The translations under genes and the position numbers were made by a program. A DNA stretch of 64,000 nucleotides from Caprella mutica (taxonomy: Eukaryota; Arthropoda; Malacostraca; Amphipoda; Caprellidae): positions 124,001-188,000 of the forward strand of contig CANNZV010001818.1 of the NCBI GenBank assembly GCA_947561585.1, given 5' to 3'. Within the stretch, counting starts at the first letter, position 1; each line of letters opens with the position of its first letter. Of this stretch, positions 23,346 through 35,866 are shown piece after piece. Under the pieces are notes generated by a model. It did no database searches, was not told where the DNA came from, and saw only the letters and a program-made list of their open reading frames with translations.

Positions 23346-24011
23346 AATTTTCTGTGAATCACATCAAAAAGTTAATTAATCTCGAGTGGATAGAATAATA
23401 ACTAATAATTGTATCAACAACGAAAGGAAGAGACTTACAGAATCTGCTGTGAAAGATAGAGAGGTGGCCTTCAAGAAAATTATGAGACATATCAATGGCT
23501 GCTTGTTGAAACCAGAATGACTTAGCTATGTTTTTAATTTTAAAGTATAAATAATGTACACCTTACTGTTTAAACTTTAACAATTTCTAGTTATTATGTT
23601 CTAGTTAAGTTAATTGGGAAATCATATAGTTATTAAAATATTCATAAATGATAATGTGTTTTAATACCTTAACTGAAGCATTAATTTTGTTAGTTTTGTT
23701 TGTTCAGCACTAAATAAGTTGATTTGTTTATTAGTTTCTTTTATGTCATGTTTTTATTCATACATTTTTTTTTTAAATAGCATTGTAACATGAATTCAAC
23801 CTGATAATAATCCGCCATCATTTGGTAAAGACTAATCCACACGTTGTAGATATCATAAAAAATACTACGTCAGATCTAAGTATCTCATTAAATTAAGGAG
23901 CTTATCATATAGAAGTAATAAAATATTGTGTGTGACAAAGTCTCTTATCAGTATAAGATATAAAAATAAACATAAGTGTATATCAAGACGCCTAATTTAA
24001 CGTTAATACCA

Positions 24012-24222
24012 AGAATTAAATGAACATGAAAATGAAGAATTAAATGAACATGAAAATGAAGAATTAAATGAACAGGAAAATGAAGAATTAAATGAACATG
24101 AAAATGAAGAATTAAATGAACATGAAAATAAAGAATTAAATGAACATGAAAATGAAGAATTAAATGAACATGAAAATGAAGAATTAAATGAACATGAAAA
24201 TGAAGAATTAAATGAACATTCA
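24012..24222 (+). repeat. 24-bp minisatellite, about 9 copies (left arm)
   Basis: A 24-bp unit containing 'gaattaaatgaacatgaaaa'. The length is a multiple of three, so long frames open on both strands (LNEHENEE one way, HFHVHLIL the other). They have no other coding features. Copies in the tandem units have about 5 (A) and 15 (B) repeats. Confidence 0.95.
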
Positions 24223-24337
24223 AATTTTAAATTTATCTGAATATCTAAATCGACATTTTGATTTAACTTGAATGAAAATACCAAATTAGTTAGAATAAAA
24301 TATTATGATTCAAGTTTATAACTCGATCTTATCCCAT

Positions 24338-24409
24338 GGCTTGATGGTCTAGGGGTATGATACTCGCTTAGGGTGCGAGTGGTCCCGGGTTCAATTCCCG
24401 GTCAAGCCC
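24338..24409 (+). tRNA. tRNA-Pro: tRNA-Pro (AGG), left arm copy
   Basis: A 72-nt cloverleaf. The acceptor stem pairs GGCTTGA with TCAAGCC, the anticodon stem pairs CTCGC with GCGAG around loop TTAGGGT (anticodon AGG), and the T arm is CCGGG-TTCAATT-CCCGG. Internal A box TGGTCTAGGGG and B box GGTTCAATTCC are intact. A TTTT run at 24417-24420 can terminate RNA polymerase III. It lies about 2.6 kb from the 3' end of the orphan gene and points toward it. Confidence 0.95.
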
Positions 24410-24589
24410 ATTCGTGTTTTGGCTCGTTACTTTAGGGATCGTCTCATCAAATCTGGAAGTCTCTTTAGAATTTAGATTCATGTTTCAGATATATACATAT
24501 GTGGCCATGTGCACCAAGACCGATGTTGTCTAGGTACATTTTACCGATTCTTTGCGGTCACAGACTTTCCAAGATAGTTTTTCGACATC

Positions 24590-24840
24590 AGTCAGCGCTC
24601 GGCAAGCGATTCAATATTCCCGGAGCGGGTAGGCGAAAATTTCGGTCTCGGAATTACAAATGGCCTCTCAACATTAGTTGCTGTTATGTAGTTTATTGTA
24701 CCGCGCATTTCATGATTGTTTGAAGACCTGGCAGGGGGGTTTGGAAGTGGCATCACTCCCTCATACATCTAACTGATAAGCATTATTTTATATTTAACTC
24801 AGACTGAAAATTCCGAGACTGAATTTTCTGCTGACATTGA
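24590..24840. mobile_element. Fragment related to the CATTAGTCCGACA elements
   Basis: The phrases 'tgtagtttattgtac' and 'acctggcaggggggttt' match the interior of the elements at 8461 and 17371. Inverted 'cggtctcggaat' and 'attccgagactg' motifs bracket it. It is present in the left arm and units A (about 39830-40080) and B (about 50690-50930). Confidence 0.55.
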
Positions 24841-24975
24841 CATGCTGTCAAAGCATGTAAATGTGACGTATTATTTTACAAAAGTTAATGATGTTATCCG
24901 CTTTTAAAAAATACACTAAAAAATTTAGTATTCATTATTTCAACTTTTTCTATAATAATGTTCTTGAAAAAATAG

Positions 24976-26396
24976 GATTCTAGGTAAATTCCCCCGCGGA
25001 AAATTCCACCACGGAAAGTTCCACCAGGTAAGTTCCACCGCTGGTAAGTTCCACCACGGAATATTTTACCGCCGGAAAATTCCACCACGGAAGATTCCAC
25101 CGCATAATATTAGATTTCATTTACAAAAGGTATAAAAATTTAATACTAACTGATTTAAAGTAAAATGCTTTTTTTTTGTGGTAACCGAACAACATATCAT
25201 TAGTTAGAAATTCAAGAAATTATAAGAATATGTTATGTTAAGTCAAGAACAACGAGATAAGCTAAGGCAAAGATACGAAATGATAGACAGATCGAACGAT
25301 CTTTTAAATATGTATCAATCAAATTTTTTATAAAATTTAAATCGTGGAAATTCAACATTAAAGTTCCACTGCCCCAGTGACCAACAATTCAGATTCCGTT
25401 TGATTCTCCTTTAAACATATATATGTTGAAACTGAAATTAAGGATAATATTTTGTTTGTAACATAAATTTTATTTTATATATAAATATTATCTATCACCC
25501 AAGTTTTTCAATGTACCAAGATATAGTACAAATTAAATCAGCGACGATAAAAGGTGGAATTAAAGAATCAATTTGACACGTACTGAAATAAAATATTTAA
25601 TTAGTATCGATATATTTCAATATAAAAAGAAAAATTACAAAGCTGAAACTCTCTGTAACTGTTTAATAATCTGTATTGAAACTATTACGCTGTGTGATGA
25701 TCGCAACAATAGCTGCATTCAAAACGTACCTTAAACAGGTTAATTGATTGTGGTACATCAACGAGCTTCGACCTGAAACCACAGACACACGAATAAAAAT
25801 CATAAATTCAAAACTCACATAAGATATGTAAATCATAACACGTACAGAGTTTCTTTAGATATGCAACATCTTAATATAAATGCGGTTCAGAAGGTCTCTG
25901 ATTTAAATAATATTGACTCCAAAGAAATAGACACTAAAAACATGCTGGTCATATTGCTGCTTAATATTAAATTTTTCAATAATGAAACAATAATGAAATT
26001 TATTTTTGTATCAAATATTAAAATCTAAACTTTAGTGTTTCTGTTGATAGATTCAAAAAGCTAAATTTATCAGAGTTACCACAGGTTGGTGTTCCAATAC
26101 CAGCGTCATAGTCTGTCATTATTAACCAGTTAAATATTTAATGCCCATATGATTGATTATTAATTATTGTTTTATATTTAAAAGGAAGATTTATTCATTT
26201 ATAATTATCAATTACTTAGACTTAGAAATACATTTTAAAATAAACTCTTTATTTATACTGTATATTTGTATATGTTTTTCAAAATGGTGGAATCTTCCAA
26301 GGTGGAATTTTCCACATCTAGCATTTAGCGCTGGTGGAATCTTCCGCGGTGGAATCTTCCTGGTGGAACTTTCCGCGGTGGAATTTACCGGCCACG
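24976..26396 (+). mobile_element. Element with repeated 'attccaccgcgg' termini, left-arm-specific
   Basis: Flanked by the 8-bp repeat AAAAATAG (24968-24975 and 26397-26404). The empty site is preserved in unit A near 39685. Both ends consist of several copies of a roughly 14-bp motif 'ttccaccgcggaaa', inverted between ends. The interior is AT-rich and noncoding apart from short unrecognised frames. It is related to the truncated element at 19122-19850. Confidence 0.85.
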
Positions 26397-26519
26397 AAAA
26401 ATAGAATTAAATATATTTGGACTTGTTATGAATTGGACAAATAAATAAAGCAAGATATACGATACTTTTTGTGAATTAAATTTATTTATATCAGAATTGA
26501 GAATAATTAACAGTGAAAA

Positions 26520-26815
26520 AATACGATATTTCAATATGAAATTGACTAATTTAGATTTGAAATTGACTGATTTTAATTAGAAATTGACTAATTTTAATTT
26601 TAATTGACTAATTTTAATTTAAATTGACAAATTTTAATTTTAATTGACTAATTTTAATTTAAATTGACTAATTTTAATTTAAATTGACAAATTTTAATTT
26701 AAATTGACAAATTTTAATTTAAATTGACTAATTTTAATTTAAATTGACTAATTTTAATGTGCAATTGACTAATTTTAACTTAAAATGGACTAATTTTAAT
26801 TTGAAATTCACTTCC
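26520..26815 (-). repeat. 20-bp minisatellite (left arm)
   Basis: Degenerate tandem copies of AAATTGACTAATTTTAATTT, about 13. Shorter versions lie at equivalent places downstream of the gene in units A and B. Confidence 0.9.
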
Positions 26816-26965
26816 TTCAATTTGAGGCTGAATGGTGTAATTGAAGTCCACTATAGAGGAGCTCTACTGTAACTTGAAGCTCTCATTTAATCCATGTATT
26901 GCTTAGGCCTAAATTAATTGATAGGAAAAATAAAATACAATGCTATCAAATAAATTTTGAATTTT

Positions 26966-27709
26966 TTATTGATTAATTTTATAATTATTATCGATGGTAC
27001 GCAATGCTTCTTCTATTTTTCGTAGTTCCGTGCTGTTTATCTTAAATGTCACAATATTAGAATGAAGTTCATTATCACTTGAATATTCATCATTAAATTC
27101 CTCGTTATTGGAGTTAGTATCTAAGTAATTACATAAACTTGGATTCATGCTAGAAGCAGATGAATTCCTAGATTTTGAACTGGAATTTATAGAGCTGCAT
27201 CCACTTGAGTTTATAGAATTATTACCTTTAGGTGAATTGTGTGTAAGGACGCTAGAACTTGACCGCCTGATACAATTAATTTTACATAACATCTTTTTAA
27301 ATAGCCTGCAACAGAAACATCCAGTTGAACTAGCATTCGATACATTGGCCATACAGTGATTTGAAATTCCGAGACTGCGGTTATTAGTGAAATTCCTTCC
27401 ATTAGATTGAACTTCGGTAGCGTGCTGATCTTCTGTTTCAGATGTGCTATCAACATCCGTAAAATCTTTCGCAGATTCGGTCACAGGGTATCTGTAGAAT
27501 ATGATAACTTCTCCCTTTATCCCACTAGACACCATAGTGATGTTATCAATGGTGGGAATACTACGAAGAGACATGTCTATCATCTTCTTCAGGTCTTCAT
27601 TTAAAATTAGGAACATCTTTGGCCTCCTGTCCGTTAGAACCAAAATGGAAGAGTCGCGACCTGCACGCGATGACGTCAGAAGGTATCTTCTGCTGATGAA
27701 ATTCTCCAT
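26966..27709 (-). CDS. Unrecognised 247-aa Ser/Asn-rich protein, left arm copy
   Basis: I do not recognise the family. The 247-residue frame has an ordered-looking N-terminal half (residues 1-85, with VLTDRRPKMFLILNEDLKKM and GEVIIFYRYP), a compact Cys/basic cluster (CFCCRLFKKMLCKINC, 131-146), a Ser/Asn-rich stretch (147-200), an acidic patch (201-214) and a short C-terminal helix-like segment (LRKIEEALRTI). No signal peptide or membrane segment. The ATG lies directly after a splice acceptor (pyrimidine tract, then CAG). A matching donor GAG|GTAAGAT lies at 29612, giving a 5'-UTR intron of about 1.9 kb. The stop codon overlaps an AATAAA signal. The frame is preserved in three of four copies. 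The Cys/basic cluster could be a palmitoylation or metal site, which is speculation. Confidence 0.6.
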   Translation of the reverse strand: MENFISRRYLLTSSRAGRDSSILVLTDRRPKMFLILNEDLKKMIDMSLRSIPTIDNITMVSSGIKGEVIIFYRYPVTESAKDFTDVDSTSETEDQHATEVQSNGRNFTNNRSLGISNHCMANVSNASSTGCFCCRLFKKMLCKINCIRRSSSSVLTHNSPKGNNSINSSGCSSINSSSKSRNSSASSMNPSLCNYLDTNSNNEEFNDEYSSDNELHSNIVTFKINSTELRKIEEALRTIDNNYKINQ

Positions 27710-28409
27710 CTGTTGGAAAAAGGAAGTAAGTTAGTTCAAATTGTTACTTTATTTTTGACATTAGTTGTAAGATTTAAAGCTTTGTTATAGTCAGAATAAT
27801 CAAATTATTGTTTCATTCTGTAAACAAAAATTATGAAAAAATACTAAGGAACGGAAAATCTAATTTTTTTAAATAAAATAGCAAAAAATAATAACACAAG
27901 ATGAAAATATCATTCATATTATTAAGATTCCATCATCAATTCTAACCTATGATGGACTATTTGAACTTCTTTTACAATTTGTTGAAATAACGGAGCAAGA
28001 AAGTTTATAATGAGGAAGGAGTTCATTTTATTAGATTAGATGGTTATACCTAAATAAATATATATGTTACAAAGTTTCTTGTAGAATTATTCTGAACAAA
28101 AAACTGGTTTCATACATTTTATAATTCATTATCACTAAGAAAAAAGTACAACCCATATGGTCATATCTAATGGGTGATCAATTTATGCTCTGAATCAATT
28201 TATTGATTTTTAGTCAAATGAGTAAATTATTAAGTCTGTACTTTTTCTTTTAGCACTTGCCTTATCATTCTCTGTTTGCCCGAAAAGTCTGTTCTAATAC
28301 TTATATAAGGGCTTGAACCTAATTTTAAACCATGTTATAATTGTATATTTGTATTTTGTATTTTTTTTTTAGTTCAATAAAGATGTTTCAATGTTTAATT
28401 ACGTGAGTT

Positions 28410-28884
28410 GGAAGGACTATATTATTCATGTTTTCATGTGAGTTAAATCAACCATGACGTGGTGTGTCATCAAACATTAGTTAATTCAATTCATTTTATG
28501 GATTGAATCAACTTACTATGAGATAAAAAGTTATTTTTTGTGATTTTCAACGTATATGTCGGAATGACTATGACAGAGTGTATTGAAGTAACTTACAGAG
28601 ACTGTAAATCCAATGTATCTGGTGTATAAATTAACTTACTATGAGAGTTGGCACTACTTTTTCTAGCTTATGTGTGAGTCAAAACGATTGTTAGGTTTTA
28701 AGTAACGTCAGTTTAACTCCTTTTGAATAGTACCTGCAACTCACCACGTAGATATGGGCAAAATAAAACCATTCATATAATTAAAAACAAATCAAATTTG
28801 ATTTGATTCAACTAATCCTTTTTCTGTGTGTACAGATATCGCTGTTGTTATTTCAAATATTATAAAGAGCTGAGTCAAACCTTT
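28410..28884. repeat. Left-arm-specific degenerate repeat in the intron
   Basis: About 475 bp are present here between 'acgtgagttgg' and 'cgaagtcacttt' but absent at the same intron position in units A-C. It contains loosely repeated phrases such as 'aacttactatgaga'. It is either an insertion in the left arm or a deletion in the ancestor of A-C. Confidence 0.65.
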
Positions 28885-30424
28885 CCTCTACCGAAGTCAC
28901 TTTATTCCTCAATTTATAATTATCTTAGATCCGTTCTACCAATGAAATGCATAGCAAACAATGTTATAAAGAGTTGGTTCTAGATAACAGAAAATGACGA
29001 TAGCTTTTGATAGATTTATGGAATTTTAATCTCAGTACCTAATATATATACCGGTTTACAGTTCCTGTTCATGGTTAGGTCACCACCATTTTGTCCGTAG
29101 GTCTTAGAGAATAAACTATGTAAGTTATTAAACTGAAATGTGCGTCACAATTGTAAATATAATTGGTATTTCATTAATTTACTCTTTTGGGTTGATGCTA
29201 ATGCATTTTAGTCAATTATTCCATAATAGGTCTATCACTATTTTATCTAAGTACTTATTACACAAGCATTAAACACTTTCGATTACTGAATATCACTCAT
29301 ATATCAGAACCACGCGGTAAATAGAAATTTCGTAACGATTGTTTTACTATCAATTTATGAACGCTAGAAATAATAATTCGAGCATGAATATTAAACTGAT
29401 TTGCTACCAAATAAAGTTAATATGTGGAGCAAATTATAATTACATACAATGATGTATAAAGTCTTTCTATTATAAAGAAATTTACATAACTTAGCATTAA
29501 TTTCATGAATTTGAAATCAGTTTATAGAATAACAGATTATACTTTTATAATACTTTTAACAGCACTTTATCAAACACGTAGAATATTAACACCAATAAAT
29601 AATTTATCTTACCTCAAAATGTAAAAAATGAGTTTCTTCTTTGTGAGCACAGATATTAGAACTAATTTAAATTCTGCAGTTCCGAAGATGAGTTTTTTTG
29701 TCCACCGTTTGCGAGTCCGTCACAGGAAATGAAGAAGAATTTGAACGCAGTCGAACAGTATGAGGAAGCAAGGAGGCTTCGATTGTCTTTCAGCTTATCT
29801 CCGTATATTAAGATGAGCAATAATACGCGCGTATTATGATTACTCCATATTTCCTAAATCCAGCCATATAAAGTAAAAGCAATCATTGTAATTGTATATA
29901 TACAGTTAATTAATACACAAATATACCAAATCATATTTCAATTTCTTAGTAAGAGGAAATAATCATTGCTGATACGAAACATAGATAGTGACATTATCTT
30001 GTGCATCCACGCAGTCACTACGTACATTTATGACTATATATTTTACTGTTGAAATTGAATCTAATAAATTTGAATTACTTTGATTAGAAGGACATTCAAA
30101 TTCCTTTGGATCAAATTCAACTTTAAAATTAGGTATCTACAATTTTATAATAATATCTCTTTTCTTAGTATTATTTTACAGTTTTAGTGAAATTCAAAGG
30201 CATTTTACATCTTTTATTCTTTTACTATCATTTCATTTTATAACTCTATCTATCATTTATTCCTTTACTTCTCTCTCTTATATGTATTTCCTCTCTTTCT
30301 ACTCCATATCAAATACTGTACAATTACCTGCACCCTGGTAAAGAACTCTCTCATACACACGGGATTTGAACCTGTAGCCCCAGCCTAGCTATACTGTATA
30401 TCTCATTTTAATGTGACATACTTT

Positions 30425-32935
30425 AATTCTTTGTATTAAATGACTAAAGGAATAAGTTATTACTTACATAACAATATCTAAAAAAATAAGTTACAACGTA
30501 CATGTATATCGATTTATCAATAAGAGTAATTTATAATCTCTTTTTTTATCTTGGAAACTATTTTTCGTTTCATTACTTCCAGTAAATAATTATTTATTAA
30601 ATAATTGAAAAAGAACTACAAGGCACCTGAATATTACTAGAGCTACCAAGCAGTCAAAATGACAGTTTTTCAAATTTAAGTAAGTGAAATATCATTTCGG
30701 CCCGTGTAGAATAAGCACTGACAAACTCTGTTGCCAATCCACTTTGTTTGGGACGCGTCAGAACGTTTCACTGACTGTTTTGTAATTGCAGTCAAAATAA
30801 TTCTCATTAAGTCGTGTAAGATGGTGATACTCCTCTAAAACTATTTAATAAATTTCAATGATATTTCCACCAATAACAGTTTATGAGCTAGAAGTGTTTG
30901 AAAAATAAAATACTGTCAAAAGAACTGCTTGGTTGTTCTAGTATTAAATTAGTAATAATGAGAAGTTTAGTGATGGAAGCTTAGAATTCGAGAACTTAGA
31001 TAAATTAGCTACATAAATATTAAAAAATAATTAGGTAATGACAGTTTAGCTAAAGATTAATTCATACATTTAGCATGAATTTCGGCTAGTAAAATATAAG
31101 AAACTAAAGAATGACATATATTAACTGTATATTATCAAACACCTGAAATTCGCAGAAAAAAACACAAGCATTTTAACTCATTTATGTATTTAAAGAATTA
31201 ACACATGGCTCTTAATTATTGGATAAACTTTCACACGAGTATATGATTATATATACAATTGCATATAACAGTCATTGGTGTATTTAATCGATTGAAATTG
31301 AATTAACCGAAGTAGACTTTATACTGATATTAAATCGTTTTCCAAGTGATTAAAAATCGTCATGGGAATAGAAAAGATTAATCTAGATATTCGTCACATG
31401 GAAAGTGATCGGTTAATTAATTGTTAGTTTCACCTTTCACAAATTGTGATAGAGTTAGATAGCATTCAAATCTGATTTTAAATCATTGCAAAATATAGGC
31501 AGTCATATTTCCTTTCAATTGATTGCATTTCTTTTATAACAAATTGATTATAAAATGTACGTTATTCAATAACAAATTCATTATATAATGTACATTGGTT
31601 TATAACAAATTGATTATAATAAACATTATTTTATAACAAATTGATTATATAATGTACATTATTTTATAACAAATTGATTTTAGTATAAATTGATTGTAAT
31701 ATACATTTCTTTTTGTAACAAATTAATTATAATATATATTTATTTATAAACTATTGATTACAATATACATTTTAAACTTTTAAAGGTCACTACTTACTAA
31801 TCATTTTGTTGTTTTCTATAAATACTACTATAATATTCTTAATCATTGTTCTGTAAACCAATTCAACCTCCATTTCAATATGGCGAGTTAGATAATCAAT
31901 ATTTGTATTAAACTAAATCCCATCACCTGGTAAATAGATAATGAGAAAAATTCGAATTCCCTTGGTGATGTTCATCAGCTCAGTGAAGTTAGAAAGAGCA
32001 AACAGCTCTTTTTCGCAGAGAGTGCGTGACTAGGTAAATCTGTGAGTAAAAAACGGAGAGTTAGGACGAAGGCAGGAGTTCTTCAGTTTCCAGATAAGTA
32101 AGAACCAGTTATGATAAACTATTCAAGTGGAGAAAGAACTGACAAGAAACATGAGAGCAGCTTTGTGCCGAGTTATCAGTATATAGGTTGATTCGTGTAC
32201 AGTATAACGAACGAACCAAATTCTAGTAGGAATAGTTGAGGCAGTAGTACAAAGTAGCAGCTTCATGAGTCTAAACCAGTAGCAGTAGAAGTCTAAAATA
32301 ACCAGTAGCAGCAGGTGTCTAAGGTAATCTAACAGTAAATAATAACACTATTTTATACTGTTACTATTACCGCTGCTACTATTGTTATACTCCTAAAAAG
32401 TATCTTGAAATAATTGGTATTCGATATGTCTTAGTTAATAAAACAAAGATAATGATTATTTAACACGTTTGCGACCACCAGTGAAAATTTCCGCCATGTT
32501 CCGTTCCGTGCTTCCATCATATAAACAATTCTGAATAGAAGTCATAAACAACACACTGACAGACGTACGATACAGACATGGAGTCTTCTGGCAGGCAATC
32601 GTCTAATTTACCACCGTGAAAAAGAAGTGGAACATGACACATTATTCCGTTTTGGACAAACATGATCCGCGAATTGCTTAAATTAATCGCCTAATTATCA
32701 TTCGTTATGAATTTAATTGAGTTACTTTTCAGATAAATAGAATATTTATCAAATTATTAATAAAATATTTTGAAATAAAATGAGAGCTTCGTTAATTAGG
32801 AAATTAAATGAAAGCAGAATGTCGTAGTCTCTATTAAAATATAAAGGCAAAGTTTTCTATCCTATAGAAAACGGAAAAAGAGGGAATGGATTGTTCAGTG
32901 AAACCTGAAACGTACACCCAAAGATATTATATATA
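30425..32935. other. Spacer between inverted arm and tandem array
   Basis: No gene is recognised. Positions about 31540-31770 hold degenerate tandem copies of a roughly 33-bp AT-rich unit containing 'aacaaattgattata'. Positions 32270-32400 hold several 'ccagtagcag' words and their inverse. The strip near 30641-30680 resembles 35950-35990 inverted. Confidence 0.45.
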
Positions 32936-33920
32936 CTACAGTAAGATACACCACTCCACCCATCTCACGATTTTCTGTTGTTTCAATAGTGCGTTGTGGC
33001 GCCATCTGCATTTGAAAGTGGAACTAGAGAAACAACAACATTTTGTGATATTTAATAATATTTTAACCAAGGTTCATAGACTATAACAGGTTAAACGAAT
33101 AGAAATAGTACGAAATGTTCCTAAGAGCTGCGTCTACAAATTTGTTAGATGAAAACCTATTCTTTATATTAAAACCTATGAAACCTATGTTACAAATAAT
33201 TGACATTTCATATTTTATATTTTATTATTGCAATATTATGTTTGTTCTCATTTTAGCTACAGTAATTAAAGCAGATGAAAATGTTAACCAGTGCCCCTAA
33301 TCAACGGACAACGGAGTGAATAGCAGTTAGTTTTTTGTTCCATTTGCAGCGGAAAACCCATTTAATTGGAATACTTTTATACCATTCGATGGATTATTAA
33401 ATTTTGAACAATCCTAAGTTAACTCACTTCCGAGTTTAATTTACCGTTTAGGAGATATTCAAGAAGAAAGACAGAAATTGTTATTCTTTCACACTAATCG
33501 GCAGAGTGTACAGCTCTTGGTTTTTTGTTTATTTTTCTGCGGAAAAACGATTATATTTAAAATAATTCTGAGTACGAAACTACCATTCATATATGTATGG
33601 TTTTGAAGATAAATTCATTTGTCCCACTGTTTCACTACTATTCTTCAAGAAATCGTACAACTGGCAATTATTTCCCTATTCATTTAACCTGTTATATATA
33701 GTCTATGAACCTTGATTTTAACTTGTACTTCATTCATAAATGAAGAATATTGTATTGGAAAATTAAGCTTTAAATTTACATCGGTAGAATAGATACATCT
33801 AAATAAAATAGAAAAAGAGATGATCAATACCAAATGTTGTTTTCGATTTTGTGGCCGCTTTCAAATCCAGATGGCGCTTTTTAAAACAGAAATTTCCGAG
33901 AATGGTGTATCTTACTGTAG
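32936..33920. mobile_element. Mariner-type TIR pair enclosing the array start
   Basis: The left end CTACAGTAAGATACACCA follows TA (32934-35), and the right end TGGTGTATCTTACTGTAG precedes TA (33921-22), the TA target pattern of Tc1/mariner. Subterminal bases match the MITE at 11669-11981. The beginning of tandem unit A lies inside this pair. Units B and C keep only the right end (near 44940 and 56040). The left end therefore marks original flank. Confidence 0.75.
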
Positions 33921-34414
33921 TATAATATATTTGGTAAATCGTTTTTTAAATACCTTTTCGAGAAAGATTATACATTAATTGCATTGTATGAAATGGCAGT
34001 TTATAATTAATATTATGAACAATAAAAAATAATTGAAATATTAAATAAATTTGGAAAACAAAGTGAAATATAATTTTTTTCCAAGAACAACCTATTCAGC
34101 AGTGAAAATACACCAGCACGATATGTAATTTTAAATGTTTTACAGTTTACCTTTAATCTAATTTTTACTTCAATAAAATTTCTATATATTTATTATTATT
34201 CAATATTATCACTAACAGACTTATAAAATATTCAACATTGAGTTTAAATAACCTCATAATAATATGGATTTCCCGTTGAGCTTGAATCTTTTCCATCAGA
34301 CATATAAATGCATAAATATATCTGTAAAATTACCCTTCTCCATCAATCGTAATATTCCTAAACTAAAAACTTACTGATCTCTTTATTTTAAATTCCAGTT
34401 ATCTTTCATTCATC

Positions 34415-35866
34415 TCTCTAATATCTAACCTCTACTCTAATATCTAACCTCTACTCTAATATCTAACCTCTACTCTAATATCTAACCTCTACTCTAATAT
34501 CTAACCTCTACTCTAATATCTAACCTATACTCTTATATCTAACCTCTACTATAATATCTAAATTTTACTCTAATATCTAACCTCTACTCTAATATCTAAC
34601 CTCTACTGTAATATCTAACCTATAATCTAATATCTAACATCTACTCTAATAACTAACCTCTACTCTAATATCTAACCTCTATTCTAATATCTAACCTCTA
34701 CTCTAATATCTAACCTCTACTCTGATATCTAACCTCTACTCTAATTCTAACCTCTACTCTAATATCTAACCTATACTCTTATATCTAACCTCTAATATAA
34801 TATCTAAATTTTACTCTAATATCTAACCTCTACTCTAATATCTAACCTCTACTGTAATATCTAACCTATAATCTAATATCTAACCTCTACTCTAATATCT
34901 AACCTCTACTCTAATATCTAACCTTTACTCTAATATCTAACCTCTACTTTAATATCTAACCCCCACTCTAATATCTAACCTCTACTCTAATATCTAACCC
35001 CCACTCTAATATCTAACCCCACTCTTATATCTAACCTCTACTCTAATATTTAACCCCCACTCTAATATCTAACCCCCAATCTAATATCAAACCTCTACTC
35101 TAATATCTAACATCCACTCTTATATCTAACCTCTACTCTAATATCTAACCCCCACTCTAATATCTAACCCCTACTCTAATATCTAACATCTACTCTAATA
35201 TCTAACCTTTACTCTAATATCTAACCTCTATTCTAATATCTAACCTCTACTCTAATATCTAACCCCCACTCTTATATTTAACCTCTACTCCAATATCTAA
35301 TCTTTACTCTAATATTTAACCCCTACTCTAATATCTAACCCCACTCTGATATCTAACCTTTATTCTGATATCTAACCTCTACTCTGATATCTAACCTCTA
35401 CTCTGATATCTAACCTCTACTCTGATATCTAACCTCTACTCTAATATCTAATCTCTACTCTAATATTTAACCTCTACTCTAATATCTATCCCCTACTCTA
35501 ATATCTAACCCCCACTCTGATATCCAACCTCTACTCTGATATTTAACCTCTACTCTGATATCTAACCTCTACTCTGATATCTAACCTCTACTCTGATATC
35601 TAACCTCTACTCTGATATCTAACCTCTACTCTGATATCTAACCTCTACTCTGATATCTAACCTCTACTCTGATATGTAACATCTACTCTGTTATCTAATC
35701 TCTACTCTAATATCTAACCACCACTCTAATATCTAACCTCTACTCTAATATCTAACCCCTACTCTAATATCTAAACCCCACTCTGATATCTAACCTCTAC
35801 TCTAATTTTTAACCCCTACTCTAATATCTAAATCCCACTCTGATATCTAACCTCTACTCTAATATT
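34415..35866 (+). repeat. 19-bp minisatellite, unit A (about 76 copies)
   Basis: Unit TCTAATATCTAACCTCTAC with variants such as TCTGATATCTAACCCCCAC. The order of variants differs from the arrays in B and C. It lies upstream of the gene's first exon. Unrelated to CRISPR: there are no unique spacers. Confidence 0.97.

Larger units (their letters stand above)
20504..23690. mobile_element. Left-arm-specific insertion block
   Basis: Homology with 40890-40971 stops at 20503 ('aataaagtc') and resumes near 23691 ('tagttttgttt'). The right arm has only about 80 bp here. The extra 3.2 kb contains a TTAA-flanked MITE, P-like transposase pieces and a minus-strand LINE fragment, so it was built by several insertions after the arms separated. 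Confidence 0.8.
19851..30424 (-). repeat. Left arm of large inverted duplication
   Basis: On the minus strand this region matches about 36197-41604 of the tandem array in order: first exon, intron, 247-codon frame, 20-bp minisatellite, tRNA-Pro, 24-bp minisatellite, then sequence ending at 'caacggagtgaatagcag'. It is about 5 kb longer because of left-specific material at 20504-23690, 24976-26396 and about 28410-28884. Identity is high but not perfect, with many small differences. Confidence 0.9.

Noticed and set aside
34415..35866. 19-bp array as a telomere-like or CRISPR array
   Set aside because: The unit contains CTAACC but not (CCTAA)n or (TTAGG)n, and has no unique spacers between constant repeats. 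It is an ordinary degenerate minisatellite.
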